NCBI GenBank assembly: GCA_002841765.1
Contig: PHAV01000009.1
Coordinates: 124,001 to 188,000 of the forward strand
From: Deltaproteobacteria bacterium HGW-Deltaproteobacteria-4
GTDB lineage: Bacteria > Desulfobacterota > Desulfuromonadia > Desulfuromonadales > UBA2197
Direction: 5' to 3'
DNA length: 64,000 nt
Under the pieces are notes generated by a model. The model made no database searches, was not told where the DNA came from, and saw only the letters and a program-made list of their open reading frames with translations. Within the stretch, counting starts at the first letter, position 1, and every line of letters begins with the position of its first letter. Of the stretch, positions 63,162 to 64,000 are shown in pieces. A program made the position numbers and the translations under genes.

Positions 63162-64000
63162 ATGAGCAGCAACGCCATGCACACCATCGAGCAGATCGAA
63201 TCGAGCCTCTGGGAGGCCGCCGATCAGCTTCGCGCCAACTCCAAACTCACCTCCAGTGAATATTGTATGCCGGTCCTCGGAGTGATCTTCCTGCGTCACG
63301 CCAGCAACCGTTACGAAGTCGCTCTGGCACAGATCAAGGCTGAGCAGCAAGCCGGCAAGATGCCGAACCGTCCGTTAATGAAGGGTGATTTTATCAAGCG
63401 CCGGGCCTTGATGATGCCGGAGATTGCTCGCTATGACTCCCTGCTGAAACTCCCCAGTGGTGCCAACCTCGGTACGGCGATCGTCGATGCGATGAATGCC
63501 ATCGAGGCGGACTTCGAGCCTCTCAACGGACAACTTCCCAAAGAATATGATCGCTTCGAAAACGATCTCCTCGAACATCTGCTGCGTACCTTCGACAGTG
63601 CTGCCCTGCGTACGGCCAGCGGCGACATCTTTGGTCGCATCTACGAATACTTCCTGATGAAGTTCGCCATGCAGGGAGCGCAGGATAACGGCGAGTTCTT
63701 CACTCCGCCCTCGCTGGTCCAGACCATTGTCAACGTCATTGAGCCGGATCACGGCATTGTCTTCGATCCGGCTTGCGGCTCCGGCGGCATGTTCGTTCAG
63801 TCGAGTCACTTCATCGAGAGCCACGGTGAGGACACCAGCCACAAGCTCACCTTCTACGGACAGGAGAAGACCGCCACCACCATCCGCCTCGCCAAGATGA
63901 ATCTGGCGGTGCATGGCCTGGAAGGGGACATCCGCGAGGCCAATACTTTCTATCAGGATGAGCATCCCATCTGGGGCAAGTGCGATTTTGTCATGGCTAA
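63162..64000 (+). CDS. hsdM: Type I restriction-modification methylase HsdM, 5' part
   Basis: The frame is open from the ATG at 63162 to the window end (279 complete codons). It has an N-terminal HsdM helical domain (IEQIESSLWEAADQLRAN ... SEYCMPVLGVIFLRHAS), then QDNGEFFTPPSLVQTIV and the S-adenosylmethionine motif FDPACGSGGMF near residue 202. The catalytic NPPF motif should follow right after the last visible residues (KCDFVMA). It methylates adenine with HsdS. It is the first cargo gene of the island; hsdS and hsdR should lie beyond the window. Confidence 0.93.
   Translation, partial: MSSNAMHTIEQIESSLWEAADQLRANSKLTSSEYCMPVLGVIFLRHASNRYEVALAQIKAEQQAGKMPNRPLMKGDFIKRRALMMPEIARYDSLLKLPSGANLGTAIVDAMNAIEADFEPLNGQLPKEYDRFENDLLEHLLRTFDSAALRTASGDIFGRIYEYFLMKFAMQGAQDNGEFFTPPSLVQTIVNVIEPDHGIVFDPACGSGGMFVQSSHFIESHGEDTSHKLTFYGQEKTATTIRLAKMNLAVHGLEGDIREANTFYQDEHPIWGKCDFVMA

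Overview
The window looks like a chromosomal segment of a Gram-negative, GC-rich deltaproteobacterium of the Desulfuromonadia (Geobacter/Desulfuromonas-like) type. This is an inference from gene content: a complete Tad (Flp) pilus locus, tripartite RND and MacB-like export systems, many two-component and c-di-GMP proteins including a diguanylate cyclase with a CxxCH haem motif, LarE, PpnP, and a compact beta-oxidation operon. No rRNA, complete tRNA or CRISPR array is visible.

Layout. 1-2.0 kb: the end of an OmpA-family gene and two small exported proteins, one His-rich and one rich in Tyr/Trp and charged residues. 2.1-6.8 kb: an SLC13-type permease, an MscS channel, a ROK kinase and a family 2 glycosyltransferase in a tight + strand run. 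6.8-8.9 kb: a stand-alone PAS protein, larE and a LuxR-type regulator on the - strand. 9.1-25.6 kb: a PilZ protein followed by the Tad locus (two pilin-like genes, prepilin peptidase, two TadE-like pseudopilins, CpaB, CpaC secretin, small lipoprotein, TadG, CpaE/TadZ, CpaF/TadA, TadB, TadC, TadD), an Ig-like lipoprotein, another Flp pilin and an outer-membrane protein. 25.7-32.6 kb: a Dabb protein and a TetR-controlled RND efflux operon with two matching operator palindromes. 32.7-36.9 kb: a MacB-like ABC export operon. 36.9-45.6 kb: a block of six signalling genes. 45.6-45.9 kb: a chimeric scar. 46-48 kb: pssA and a haem-motif diguanylate cyclase. 48-55.5 kb: fadE-fadA-fadB/J-fadD-like beta-oxidation operon with overlapping genes. 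55.5-60.2 kb: a CNNM/CorC-like protein, an SRPBCC protein, a DUF523-DUF1722 protein, a secreted unknown, ppnP and a CvfB-like protein. 60.3-64 kb: a transposase remnant, a VapBC module, then the 3' fragment of a tRNA-Pro gene, a tyrosine integrase and the start of a type I restriction methylase, which together mark the left end of an integrated island running off the window.

How the parts fit. The PilZ protein and LuxR regulator lie divergently just before the Tad genes and may link pilus production to c-di-GMP. The same window encodes a GGDEF cyclase and an HD-GYP protein. Three neighbouring signalling genes share one receiver-plus-linker front end joined to three different outputs (HD-GYP, histidine kinase, PAS-kinase-receiver).

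The most unusual structure is a 142-base sequence, 100% identical, present as direct copies at 36714-36855 and 45733-45930 (the second copy split by 56 extra bases). The copies flank the signalling block. The first is the start of the ABC-exporter adaptor gene, whose protein has no membrane anchor or signal as read. The second is fused to what looks like the last codons of a SpoIIE-type phosphatase. This points to recent recombination. Dispersed GC-rich palindromes of a 'CCCCCTCCTT...AAGGAGGGGG' type occur at four main places, and one supplies the last codons of a TolC-type gene.
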